From Pteria penguin (taxonomy: Eukaryota; Mollusca; Bivalvia; Pterioida; Pteriidae): a stretch of DNA of 64,000 nucleotides. The position numbers were made by a program, and so were the translations under genes. The stretch is taken from the NCBI GenBank assembly GCA_035048485.1, contig CM068584.1, positions 67,890,179 to 67,954,178 on the forward strand. The letters are read 5' to 3'. The notes below the pieces were generated by a model, which was not told the DNA's origin, made no database searches, and worked only from the letters and a program-made list of their open reading frames with translations. Below are positions 23,101 to 37,000 of the stretch, in pieces. Within the stretch, counting starts at the first letter, position 1; every line of letters starts with the position of its first letter.

Positions 23101-25001
23101 TGCAATCCCAAGAAGACTATATGCTTTTTCTGAGGTTCAACATGATGGATAGGGTTTTATAATCAACCGCGCATGTAAAACATGCTTGGAAAGGGCACCG
23201 CCGAACGCTTTCTTTACCCTTAAAAGTTGAAATAACATCAAAACCGTGAGTTCAAACCGGAAATTTCTTCTGTGGTCCTGTGTAGGGTTCGATTCCCAAG
23301 AACGCCATACTATTTTCAGGTCCGTGTAAGCTACACTTATTGTTTTATATTTAATAATGATGTTGGACAACCTTTATTTTGAGTAAATTTTCTTTATTTT
23401 GCCGTTATACGTGGAAATAACGTCAAGACCGCACGCGTCAACCGCAAATTTTGTATGTAGCATTTTGCTGACATGCAATCCCAAGAAGACTATATGCTTT
23501 TTCTGAGGTTCAACATGATGGATAGGGTTTTATAATCAACCGCGCATGTAAAACATGCTTGGAAAGGGCACCGCCGAACGCTTTCTTTACCCTTAAAAGT
23601 TGAAATAACATCAAAACCGTGAGTTCAAACCGGAAATTTCTTCTGTGGTCCTGTGTAGGGTTCGATTCCCAAGAACGCCATACCATTTCCAGGTCCGTGT
23701 AAGCTACACTTATTGTTTTATATTTAATAATGATGTTGGACAACCTTTATTTTGAGTAAATTTTCTTTATTTTGCCGTTATACGTGGAAATAACGTCAAG
23801 ACCGCACGCGTCAACCGCAAATTTTGTATGTAGCATTTTGCTGACATGCAATCCCAAGAAGACTATATGCTTTTTCTGAGGTTCAACATGATGGATAGGG
23901 TTTTATAATCAACCGCGCATGTAAAACATGCTTGGAAAGGGCACCGCCGAACGCTTTCTTTACCCTTAAAAGTTGAAATAACATCAAAACCGTGAGTTCA
24001 AACCGGAAATTTCTTCTGTGGTCCTGTGTAGGGTTCGATTCCCAAGAACGCCATACCATTTCCAGGTCCGTGTAAGCTACACTTATTGTTTTATATTTAA
24101 TAATGATGTTGGACGACCTTTATTTTGAGTAAATTTTCTTTATTTTGCCGTTATACGTGGAAATAACGTCAAGACCGCACGCGTCAACCGCAAATTTTGT
24201 ATGTAGCATTTTGCTGACATGCAATCCCAAGAAGACTATATGCTTTTTCTGAGGTTCAACATGATGGATAGGGTTTTATAATCAACCGCGCATGTAAAAC
24301 ATGCTTGGAAAGGGCACCGCCGAACGCTTTCTTTACCCTTAAAAGTTGAAATAACATCAAAACCGTGAGTTCAAACCGGAAATTTCTTCTGTGGTCCTGT
24401 GTAGGGTTCGATTCCCAAGAACGCCATACCATTTCCAGGTCCGTGTAAGCTACACTTATTGTTTTATATTTAATAATGATGTTGGACAACCTTTATTTTG
24501 AGTAAATTTTCTTTATTTTGCCGTTATACGTGGAAATAACGTCAAGACCGCACGCGTCAACCGCAAATTTTGTATGTAGCATTTTGCTGACATGCAATCC
24601 CAAGAAGACTATATGCTTTTTCTGAGGTTCAACATGATGGATAGGGTTTTATAATCAACCGCGCATGTAAAACATGCTTGGAAAGGGCACCGCCGAACGC
24701 TTTCTTTACCCTTAAAAGTTGAAATAACATCAAAACCGTGATTTCAAACCGATAATTTCTTCTGTGGTCCTGTGCAGGGTTCGATTCCCAAGAACGCCAT
24801 ACTATTTTCAGGTCCGTGTAAGCTACACTTATTGTTTTATATTTAATAATGATGTTGGACAACCTTTATTTTGAGTAAATTTTCTTTATTTTGCCGTTAT
24901 ACGTGGAAATAACGTCAAGACCGCACGCGTCAACCGCAAATTTTGTATGTAGCATTTTGCTGACATGCAATCCCAAGAAGACTATATGCTTTTTCTGAGG
25001 T
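20153..25001. repeat. Incipient higher-order pattern (G-T-K ordering)
   Basis: Thirteen successive copies from 20153 read G T K2 T, G T, G T K2 T, G T K. The trio G-T-K therefore starts at 20153, 22391 and 23883. The same trio occurs in the left zone starting at 5233, 6725 and 8963. The order is suggestive of a three- or four-copy exchange unit but is not strict enough to be a mature higher-order repeat. Confidence 0.5.
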
Positions 25002-28000
25002 TCAACATGATGGATAGGGTTTTATAATCAACCGCGCATGTAAAACATGCTTGGAAAGGGCACCGCCGAACGCTTTCTTTACCCTTAAAAGTTGAAATAA
25101 CATCAAAACCGTGAGTTCAAACCGGAAATTTCTTCTGTGGTCCTGTGTAGGGTTCGATTCCCAAGAACGCCATACCATTTCCAGGTCCGTGTAAGCTACA
25201 CTTATTGTTTTATATTTAATAATGATGTTGGACAACCTTTATTTTGAGTAAATTTTCTTTATTTTGCCGTTATACGTGGAAATAACGTCAAGACCGCACG
25301 CGTCAACCGCAAATTTTGTATGTAGCATTTTGCTGACATGCAATCCCAAGAAGACTATATGCTTTTTCTGAGGTTCAACATGATGGATAGGGTTTTATAA
25401 TCAACCGCGCATGTAAAACATGCTTGGAAAGGGCACCGCCGAACGCTTTCTTTACCCTTAAAAGTTGAAATAACATCAAAACCGTGAGTTCAAACCGGAA
25501 ATTTCTTCTGTGGTCCTGTGTAGGGTTCGATTCCCAAGAACGCCATACCATTTCCAGGTCCGTGTAAGCTACACTTATTGTTTTATATTTAATAATGATG
25601 TTGGACAACCTTTATTTTGAGTAAATTTTCTTTATTTTGCCGTTATACGTGGAAATAACGTCAAGACCGCACGCGTCAACCGCAAATTTTGTATGTAGCA
25701 TTTTGCTGACATGCAATCCCAAGAAGACTATATGCTTTTTCTGAGGTTCAACATGATGGATAGGGTTTTATAATCAACCGCGCATGTAAAACATGCTTGG
25801 AAAGGGCACCGCCGAACGCTTTCTTTACCCTTAAAAGTTGAAATAACATCAAAACCGTGAGTTCAAACCGGAAATTTCTTCTGTGGTCCTGTGTAGGGTT
25901 CGATTCCCAAGAACGCCATACCATTTCCAGGTCCGTGTAAGCTACACTTATTGTTTTATATTTAATAATGATGTTGGACAACCTTTATTTTGAGTAAATT
26001 TTCTTTATTTTGCCGTTATACGTGGAAATAACGTCAAGACCGCACGCGTCAACCGCAAATTTTGTATGTAGCATTTTGCTGACATGCAATCCCAAGAAGA
26101 CTATATGCTTTTTCTGAGGTTCAACATGATGGATAGGGTTTTATAATCAACCGCGCATGTAAAACATGCTTGGAAAGGGCACCGCCGAACGCTTTCTTTA
26201 CCCTTAAAAGTTGAAATAACATCAAAACCGTGAGTTCAAACCGGAAATTTCTTCTGTGGTCCTGTGTAGGGTTCGATTCCCAAGAACGCCATACCATTTC
26301 CAGGTCCGTGTAAGCTACACTTATTGTTTTATATTTAATAATGATGTTGGACAACCTTTATTTTGAGTAAATTTTCTTTATTTTGCCGTTATACGTGGAA
26401 ATAACGTCAAGACCGCACGCGTCAACCGCAAATTTTGTATGTAGCATTTTGCTGACATGCAATCCCAAGAAGACTATATGCTTTTTCTGAGGTTCAACAT
26501 GATGGATAGGGTTTTATAATCAACCGCGCATGTAAAACATGCTTGGAAAGGGCACCGCCGAACGCTTTCTTTACCCTTAAAAGTTGAAATAACATCAAAA
26601 CCGTGAGTTCAAACCGGAAATTTCTTCTGTGGTCCTGTGTAGGGTTCGATTCCCAAGAACGCCATACCATTTCCAGGTCCGTGTAAGCTACACTTATTGT
26701 TTTATATTTAATAATGATGTTGGACAACCTTTATTTTGAGTAAATTTTCTTTATTTTGCCGTTATACGTGGAAATAACGTCAAGACCGCACGCGTCAACC
26801 GCAAATTTTGTATGTAGCATTTTGCTGACATGCAATCCCAAGAAGACTATATGCTTTTTCTGAGGTTCAACATGATGGATAGGGTTTTATAATCAACCGC
26901 GCATGTAAAACATGCTTGGAAAGGGCACCGCCGAACGCTTTCTTTACCCTTAAAAGTTGAAATAACATCAAAACCGTGAGTTCAAACCGGAAATTTCTTC
27001 TGTGGTCCTGTGTAGGGTTCGATTCCCAAGAACGCCATACCATTTCCAGGTCCGTGTAAGCTACACTTATTGTTTTATATTTAATAATGATGTTGGACAA
27101 CCTTTATTTTGAGTAAATTTTCTTTATTTTGCCGTTATACGTGGAAATAACGTCAAGACCGCACGCGTCAACCGCAAATTTTGTATGTAGCATTTTGCTG
27201 ACATGCAATCCCAAGAAGACTATATGCTTTTTCTGAGGTTCAACATGATGGATAGGGTTTTATAATCAACCGCGCATGTAAAACATGCTTGGAAAGGGCA
27301 CCGCCGAACGCTTTCTTTACCCTTAAAAGTTGAAATAACATCAAAACCGTGAGTTCAAACCGGAAATTTCTTCTGTGGTCCTGTGTAGGGTTCGATTCCC
27401 AAGAACGCCATACCATTTCCAGGTCCGTGTAAGCTACACTTATTGTTTTATATTTAATAATGATGTTGGACAACCTTTATTTTGAGTAAATTTTCTTTAT
27501 TTTGCCGTTATACGTGGAAATAACGTCAAGACCGCACGCGTCAACCGCAAATTTTGTATGTAGCATTTTGCTGACATGCAATCCCAAGAAGACTATATGC
27601 TTTTTCTGAGGTTCAACATGATGGATAGGGTTTTATAATCAACCGCGCATGTAAAACATGCTTGGAAAGGGCACCGCCGAACGCTTTCTTTACCCTTAAA
27701 AGTTGAAATAACATCAAAACCGTGAGTTCAAACCGGAAATTTCTTCTGTGGTCCTGTGTAGGGTTCGATTCCCAAGAACGCCATACCATTTCCAGGTCCG
27801 TGTAAGCTACACTTATTGTTTTATATTTAATAATGATGTTGGACAACCTTTATTTTGAGTAAATTTTCTTTATTTTGCCGTTATACGTGGAAATAACGTC
27901 AAGACCGCACGCGTCAACCGCAAATTTTGTATGTAGCATTTTGCTGACATGCAATCCCAAGAAGACTATATGCTTTTTCTGAGGTTCAACATGATGGATA

Positions 28001-31000
28001 GGGTTTTATAATCAACCGCGCATGTAAAACATGCTTGGAAAGGGCACCGCCGAACGCTTTCTTTACCCTTAAAAGTTGAAATAACATCAAAACCGTGAGT
28101 TCAAACCGGAAATTTCTTCTGTGGTCCTGTGTAGGGTTCGATTCCCAAGAACGCCATACCATTTCCAGGTCCGTGTAAGCTACACTTATTGTTTTATATT
28201 TAATAATGATGTTGGACAACCTTTATTTTGAGTAAATTTTCTTTATTTTGCCGTTATACGTGGAAATAACGTCAAGACCGCACGCGTCAACCGCAAATTT
28301 TGTATGTAGCATTTTGCTGACATGCAATCCCAAGAAGACTATATGCTTTTTCTGAGGTTCAACATGATGGATAGGGTTTTATAATCAACCGCGCATGTAA
28401 AACATGCTTGGAAAGGGCACCGCCGAACGCTTTCTTTACCCTTAAAAGTTGAAATAACATCAAAACCGTGAGTTCAAACCGGAAATTTCTTCTGTGGTCC
28501 TGTGTAGGGTTCGATTCCCAAGAACGCCATACCATTTCCAGGTCCGTGTAAGCTACACTTATTGTTTTATATTTAATAATGATGTTGGACGACCTTTATT
28601 TTGAGTAAATTTTCTTTATTTTGCCGTTATACGTGGAAATAACGTCAAGACCGCACGCGTCAACCGCAAATTTTGTATGTAGCATTTTGCTGACATGCAA
28701 TCCCAAGAAGACTATATGCTTTTTCTGAGGTTCAACATGATGGATAGGGTTTTATAATCAACCGCGCATGTAAAACATGCTTGGAAAGGGCACCGCCGAA
28801 CGCTTTCTTTACCCTTAAAAGTTGAAATAACATCAAAACCGTGAGTTCAAACCGGAAATTTCTTCTGTGGTCCTGTGTAGGGTTCGATTCCCAAGAACGC
28901 CATACCATTTCCAGGTCCGTGTAAGCTACACTTATTGTTTTATATTTAATAATGATGTTGGACAACCTTTATTTTGAGTAAATTTTCTTTATTTTGCCGT
29001 TATACGTGGAAATAACGTCAAGACCGCACGCGTCAACCGCAAATTTTGTATGTAGCATTTTGCTGACATGCAATCCCAAGAAGACTATATGCTTTTTCTG
29101 AGGTTCAACATGATGGATAGGGTTTTATAATCAACCGCGCATGTAAAACATGCTTGGAAAGGGCACCGCCGAACGCTTTCTTTACCCTTAAAAGTTGAAA
29201 TAACATCAAAACCGTGAGTTCAAACCGGAAATTTCTTCTGTGGTCCTGTGTAGGGTTCGATTCCCAAGAACGCCATACCATTTCCAGGTCCGTGTAAGCT
29301 ACACTTATTGTTTTATATTTAATAATGATGTTGGACAACCTTTATTTTGAGTAAATTTTCTTTATTTTGCCGTTATACGTGGAAATAACGTCAAGACCGC
29401 ACGCGTCAACCGCAAATTTTGTATGTAGCATTTTGCTGACATGCAATCCCAAGAAGACTATATGCTTTTTCTGAGGTTCAACATGATGGATAGGGTTTTA
29501 TAATCAACCGCGCATGTAAAACATGCTTGGAAAGGGCACCGCCGAACGCTTTCTTTACCCTTAAAAGTTGAAATAACATCAAAACCGTGAGTTCAAACCG
29601 GAAATTTCTTCTGTGGTCCTGTGTAGGGTTCGATTCCCAAGAACGCCATACCATTTCCAGGTCCGTGTAAGCTACACTTATTGTTTTATATTTAATAATG
29701 ATGTTGGACGACCTTTATTTTGAGTAAATTTTCTTTATTTTGCCGTTATACGTGGAAATAACGTCAAGACCGCACGCGTCAACCGCAAATTTTGTATGTA
29801 GCATTTTGCTGACATGCAATCCCAAGAAGACTATATGCTTTTTCTGAGGTTCAACATGATGGATAGGGTTTTATAATCAACCGCGCATGTAAAACATGCT
29901 TGGAAAGGGCACCGCCGAACGCTTTCTTTACCCTTAAAAGTTGAAATAACATCAAAACCGTGAGTTCAAACCGGAAATTTCTTCTGTGGTCCTGTGTAGG
30001 GTTCGATTCCCAAGAACGCCATACCATTTCCAGGTCCGTGTAAGCTACACTTATTGTTTTATATTTAATAATGATGTTGGACAACCTTTATTTTGAGTAA
30101 ATTTTCTTTATTTTGCCGTTATACGTGGAAATAACGTCAAGACCGCACGCGTCAACCGCAAATTTTGTATGTAGCATTTTGCTGACATGCAATCCCAAGA
30201 AGACTATATGCTTTTTCTGAGGTTCAACATGATGGATAGGGTTTTATAATCAACCGCGCATGTAAAACATGCTTGGAAAGGGCACCGCCGAACGCTTTCT
30301 TTACCCTTAAAAGTTGAAATAACATCAAAACCGTGAGTTCAAACCGGAAATTTCTTCTGTGGTCCTGTGTAGGGTTCGATTCCCAAGAACGCCATACCAT
30401 TTCCAGGTCCGTGTAAGCTACACTTATTGTTTTATATTTAATAATGATGTTGGACAACCTTTATTTTGAGTAAATTTTCTTTATTTTGCCGTTATACGTG
30501 GAAATAACGTCAAGACCGCACGCGTCAACCGCAAATTTTGTATGTAGCATTTTGCTGACATGCAATCCCAAGAAGACTATATGCTTTTTCTGAGGTTCAA
30601 CATGATGGATAGGGTTTTATAATCAACCGCGCATGTAAAACATGCTTGGAAAGGGCACCGCCGAACGCTTTCTTTACCCTTAAAAGTTGAAATAACATCA
30701 AAACCGTGAGTTCAAACCGGAAATTTCTTCTGTGGTCCTGTGTAGGGTTCGATTCCCAAGAACGCCATACCATTTCCAGGTCCGTGTAAGCTACACTTAT
30801 TGTTTTATATTTAATAATGATGTTGGACAACCTTTATTTTGAGTAAATTTTCTTTATTTTGCCGTTATACGTGGAAATAACGTCAAGACCGCACGCGTCA
30901 ACCGCAAATTTTGTATGTAGCATTTTGCTGACATGCAATCCCAAGAAGACTATATGCTTTTTCTGAGGTTCAACATGATGGATAGGGTTTTATAATCAAC

Positions 31001-34000
31001 CGCGCATGTAAAACATGCTTGGAAAGGGCACCGCCGAACGCTTTCTTTACCCTTAAAAGTTGAAATAACATCAAAACCGTGAGTTCAAACCGGAAATTTC
31101 TTCTGTGGTCCTGTGTAGGGTTCGATTCCCAAGAACGCCATACCATTTCCAGGTCCGTGTAAGCTACACTTATTGTTTTATATTTAATAATGATGTTGGA
31201 CGACCTTTATTTTGAGTAAATTTTCTTTATTTTGCCGTTATACGTGGAAATAACGTCAAGACCGCACGCGTCAACCGCAAATTTTGTATGTAGCATTTTG
31301 CTGACATGCAATCCCAAGAAGACTATATGCTTTTTCTGAGGTTCAACATGATGGATAGGGTTTTATAATCAACCGCGCATGTAAAACATGCTTGGAAAGG
31401 GCACCGCCGAACGCTTTCTTTACCCTTAAAAGTTGAAATAACATCAAAACCGTGAGTTCAAACCGGAAATTTCTTCTGTGGTCCTGTGTAGGGTTCGATT
31501 CCCAAGAACGCCATACCATTTCCAGGTCCGTGTAAGCTACACTTATTGTTTTATATTTAATAATGATGTTGGACAACCTTTATTTTGAGTAAATTTTCTT
31601 TATTTTGCCGTTATACGTGGAAATAACGTCAAGACCGCACGCGTCAACCGCAAATTTTGTATGTAGCATTTTGCTGACATGCAATCCCAAGAAGACTATA
31701 TGCTTTTTCTGAGGTTCAACATGATGGATAGGGTTTTATAATCAACCGCGCATGTAAAACATGCTTGGAAAGGGCACCGCCGAACGCTTTCTTTACCCTT
31801 AAAAGTTGAAATAACATCAAAACCGTGAGTTCAAACCGGAAATTTCTTCTGTGGTCCTGTGTAGGGTTCGATTCCCAAGAACGCCATACCATTTCCAGGT
31901 CCGTGTAAGCTACACTTATTGTTTTATATTTAATAATGATGTTGGACAACCTTTATTTTGAGTAAATTTTCTTTATTTTGCCGTTATACGTGGAAATAAC
32001 GTCAAGACCGCACGCGTCAACCGCAAATTTTGTATGTAGCATTTTGCTGACATGCAATCCCAAGAAGACTATATGCTTTTTCTGAGGTTCAACATGATGG
32101 ATAGGGTTTTATAATCAACCGCGCATGTAAAACATGCTTGGAAAGGGCACCGCCGAACGCTTTCTTTACCCTTAAAAGTTGAAATAACATCAAAACCGTG
32201 AGTTCAAACCGGAAATTTCTTCTGTGGTCCTGTGTAGGGTTCGATTCCCAAGAACGCCATACCATTTCCAGGTCCGTGTAAGCTACACTTATTGTTTTAT
32301 ATTTAATAATGATGTTGGACAACCTTTATTTTGAGTAAATTTTCTTTATTTTGCCGTTATACGTGGAAATAACGTCAAGACCGCACGCGTCAACCGCAAA
32401 TTTTGTATGTAGCATTTTGCTGACATGCAATCCCAAGAAGACTATATGCTTTTTCTGAGGTTCAACATGATGGATAGGGTTTTATAATCAACCGCGCATG
32501 TAAAACATGCTTGGAAAGGGCACCGCCGAACGCTTTCTTTACCCTTAAAAGTTGAAATAACATCAAAACCGTGAGTTCAAACCGGAAATTTCTTCTGTGG
32601 TCCTGTGTAGGGTTCGATTCCCAAGAACGCCATACCATTTCCAGGTCCGTGTAAGCTACACTTATTGTTTTATATTTAATAATGATGTTGGACAACCTTT
32701 ATTTTGAGTAAATTTTCTTTATTTTGCCGTTATACGTGGAAATAACGTCAAGACCGCACGCGTCAACCGCAAATTTTGTATGTAGCATTTTGCTGACATG
32801 CAATCCCAAGAAGACTATATGCTTTTTCTGAGGTTCAACATGATGGATAGGGTTTTATAATCAACCGCGCATGTAAAACATGCTTGGAAAGGGCACCGCC
32901 GAACGCTTTCTTTACCCTTAAAAGTTGAAATAACATCAAAACCGTGAGTTCAAACCGGAAATTTCTTCTGTGGTCCTGTGTAGGGTTCGATTCCCAAGAA
33001 CGCCATACCATTTCCAGGTCCGTGTAAGCTACACTTATTGTTTTATATTTAATAATGATGTTGGACGACCTTTATTTTGAGTAAATTTTCTTTATTTTGC
33101 CGTTATACGTGGAAATAACGTCAAGACCGCACGCGTCAACCGCAAATTTTGTATGTAGCATTTTGCTGACATGCAATCCCAAGAAGACTATATGCTTTTT
33201 CTGAGGTTCAACATGATGGATAGGGTTTTATAATCAACCGCGCATGTAAAACATGCTTGGAAAGGGCACCGCCGAACGCTTTCTTTACCCTTAAAAGTTG
33301 AAATAACATCAAAACCGTGAGTTCAAACCGGAAATTTCTTCTGTGGTCCTGTGTAGGGTTCGATTCCCAAGAACGCCATACCATTTCCAGGTCCGTGTAA
33401 GCTACACTTATTGTTTTATATTTAATAATGATGTTGGACGACCTTTATTTTGAGTAAATTTTCTTTATTTTGCCGTTATACGTGGAAATAACGTCAAGAC
33501 CGCACGCGTCAACCGCAAATTTTGTATGTAGCATTTTGCTGACATGCAATCCCAAGAAGACTATATGCTTTTTCTGAGGTTCAACATGATGGATAGGGTT
33601 TTATAATCAACCGCGCATGTAAAACATGCTTGGAAAGGGCACCGCCGAACGCTTTCTTTACCCTTAAAAGTTGAAATAACATCAAAACCGTGAGTTCAAA
33701 CCGGAAATTTCTTCTGTGGTCCTGTGTAGGGTTCGATTCCCAAGAACGCCATACCATTTCCAGGTCCGTGTAAGCTACACTTATTGTTTTATATTTAATA
33801 ATGATGTTGGACGACCTTTATTTTGAGTAAATTTTCTTTATTTTGCCGTTATACGTGGAAATAACGTCAAGACCGCACGCGTCAACCGCAAATTTTGTAT
33901 GTAGCATTTTGCTGACATGCAATCCCAAGAAGACTATATGCTTTTTCTGAGGTTCAACATGATGGATAGGGTTTTATAATCAACCGCGCATGTAAAACAT

Positions 34001-37000
34001 GCTTGGAAAGGGCACCGCCGAACGCTTTCTTTACCCTTAAAAGTTGAAATAACATCAAAACCGTGAGTTCAAACCGGAAATTTCTTCTGTGGTCCTGTGT
34101 AGGGTTCGATTCCCAAGAACGCCATACCATTTCCAGGTCCGTGTAAGCTACACTTATTGTTTTATATTTAATAATGATGTTGGACAACCTTTATTTTGAG
34201 TAAATTTTCTTTATTTTGCCGTTATACGTGGAAATAACGTCAAGACCGCACGCGTCAACCGCAAATTTTGTATGTAGCATTTTGCTGACATGCAATCCCA
34301 AGAAGACTATATGCTTTTTCTGAGGTTCAACATGATGGATAGGGTTTTATAATCAACCGCGCATGTAAAACATGCTTGGAAAGGGCACCGCCGAACGCTT
34401 TCTTTACCCTTAAAAGTTGAAATAACATCAAAACCGTGAGTTCAAACCGGAAATTTCTTCTGTGGTCCTGTGTAGGGTTCGATTCCCAAGAACGCCATAC
34501 CATTTCCAGGTCCGTGTAAGCTACACTTATTGTTTTATATTTAATAATGATGTTGGACAACCTTTATTTTGAGTAAATTTTCTTTATTTTGCCGTTATAC
34601 GTGGAAATAACGTCAAGACCGCACGCGTCAACCGCAAATTTTGTATGTAGCATTTTGCTGACATGCAATCCCAAGAAGACTATATGCTTTTTCTGAGGTT
34701 CAACATGATGGATAGGGTTTTATAATCAACCGCGCATGTAAAACATGCTTGGAAAGGGCACCGCCGAACGCTTTCTTTACCCTTAAAAGTTGAAATAACA
34801 TCAAAACCGTGAGTTCAAACCGGAAATTTCTTCTGTGGTCCTGTGTAGGGTTCGATTCCCAAGAACGCCATACCATTTCCAGGTCCGTGTAAGCTACACT
34901 TATTGTTTTATATTTAATAATGATGTTGGACAACCTTTATTTTGAGTAAATTTTCTTTATTTTGCCGTTATACGTGGAAATAACGTCAAGACCGCACGCG
35001 TCAACCGCAAATTTTGTATGTAGCATTTTGCTGACATGCAATCCCAAGAAGACTATATGCTTTTTCTGAGGTTCAACATGATGGATAGGGTTTTATAATC
35101 AACCGCGCATGTAAAACATGCTTGGAAAGGGCACCGCCGAACGCTTTCTTTACCCTTAAAAGTTGAAATAACATCAAAACCGTGAGTTCAAACCGGAAAT
35201 TTCTTCTGTGGTCCTGTGTAGGGTTCGATTCCCAAGAACGCCATACCATTTCCAGGTCCGTGTAAGCTACACTTATTGTTTTATATTTAATAATGATGTT
35301 GGACAACCTTTATTTTGAGTAAATTTTCTTTATTTTGCCGTTATACGTGGAAATAACGTCAAGACCGCACGCGTCAACCGCAAATTTTGTATGTAGCATT
35401 TTGCTGACATGCAATCCCAAGAAGACTATATGCTTTTTCTGAGGTTCAACATGATGGATAGGGTTTTATAATCAACCGCGCATGTAAAACATGCTTGGAA
35501 AGGGCACCGCCGAACGCTTTCTTTACCCTTAAAAGTTGAAATAACATCAAAACCGTGAGTTCAAACCGGAAATTTCTTCTGTGGTCCTGTGTAGGGTTCG
35601 ATTCCCAAGAACGCCATACCATTTCCAGGTCCGTGTAAGCTACACTTATTGTTTTATATTTAATAATGATGTTGGACAACCTTTATTTTGAGTAAATTTT
35701 CTTTATTTTGCCGTTATACGTGGAAATAACGTCAAGACCGCACGCGTCAACCGCAAATTTTGTATGTAGCATTTTGCTGACATGCAATCCCAAGAAGACT
35801 ATATGCTTTTTCTGAGGTTCAACATGATGGATAGGGTTTTATAATCAACCGCGCATGTAAAACATGCTTGGAAAGGGCACCGCCGAACGCTTTCTTTACC
35901 CTTAAAAGTTGAAATAACATCAAAACCGTGAGTTCAAACCGGAAATTTCTTCTGTGGTCCTGTGTAGGGTTCGATTCCCAAGAACGCCATACCATTTCCA
36001 GGTCCGTGTAAGCTACACTTATTGTTTTATATTTAATAATGATGTTGGACAACCTTTATTTTGAGTAAATTTTCTTTATTTTGCCGTTATACGTGGAAAT
36101 AACGTCAAGACCGCACGCGTCAACCGCAAATTTTGTATGTAGCATTTTGCTGACATGCAATCCCAAGAAGACTATATGCTTTTTCTGAGGTTCAACATGA
36201 TGGATAGGGTTTTATAATCAACCGCGCATGTAAAACATGCTTGGAAAGGGCACCGCCGAACGCTTTCTTTACCCTTAAAAGTTGAAATAACATCAAAACC
36301 GTGAGTTCAAACCGGAAATTTCTTCTGTGGTCCTGTGTAGGGTTCGATTCCCAAGAACGCCATACCATTTCCAGGTCCGTGTAAGCTACACTTATTGTTT
36401 TATATTTAATAATGATGTTGGACAACCTTTATTTTGAGTAAATTTTCTTTATTTTGCCGTTATACGTGGAAATAACGTCAAGACCGCACGCGTCAACCGC
36501 AAATTTTGTATGTAGCATTTTGCTGACATGCAATCCCAAGAAGACTATATGCTTTTTCTGAGGTTCAACATGATGGATAGGGTTTTATAATCAACCGCGC
36601 ATGTAAAACATGCTTGGAAAGGGCACCGCCGAACGCTTTCTTTACCCTTAAAAGTTGAAATAACATCAAAACCGTGAGTTCAAACCGGAAATTTCTTCTG
36701 TGGTCCTGTGTAGGGTTCGATTCCCAAGAACGCCATACCATTTCCAGGTCCGTGTAAGCTACACTTATTGTTTTATATTTAATAATGATGTTGGACAACC
36801 TTTATTTTGAGTAAATTTTCTTTATTTTGCCGTTATACGTGGAAATAACGTCAAGACCGCACGCGTCAACCGCAAATTTTGTATGTAGCATTTTGCTGAC
36901 ATGCAATCCCAAGAAGACTATATGCTTTTTCTGAGGTTCAACATGATGGATAGGGTTTTATAATCAACCGCGCATGTAAAACATGCTTGGAAAGGGCACC

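Larger units (their letters stand above)
10828..25001. repeat. T-dominated zone with interspersed K2 and G copies
   Basis: Most copies are type T (GAGTTC, CCGGAAA, TAGG, TACCATTTCC, GACAACC). G copies (GACGACC) start at 12320, 14931, 17915, 20153, 21645, 22391 and 23883. K2 copies (T-like but with TACTATTTTC) start at 11574, 16050, 16796, 19407, 20899 and 23137. A full K copy starts at 24629 and an R copy at 17542. The part 19407-24862 has a fairly regular G-T-K order. Confidence 0.8.
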
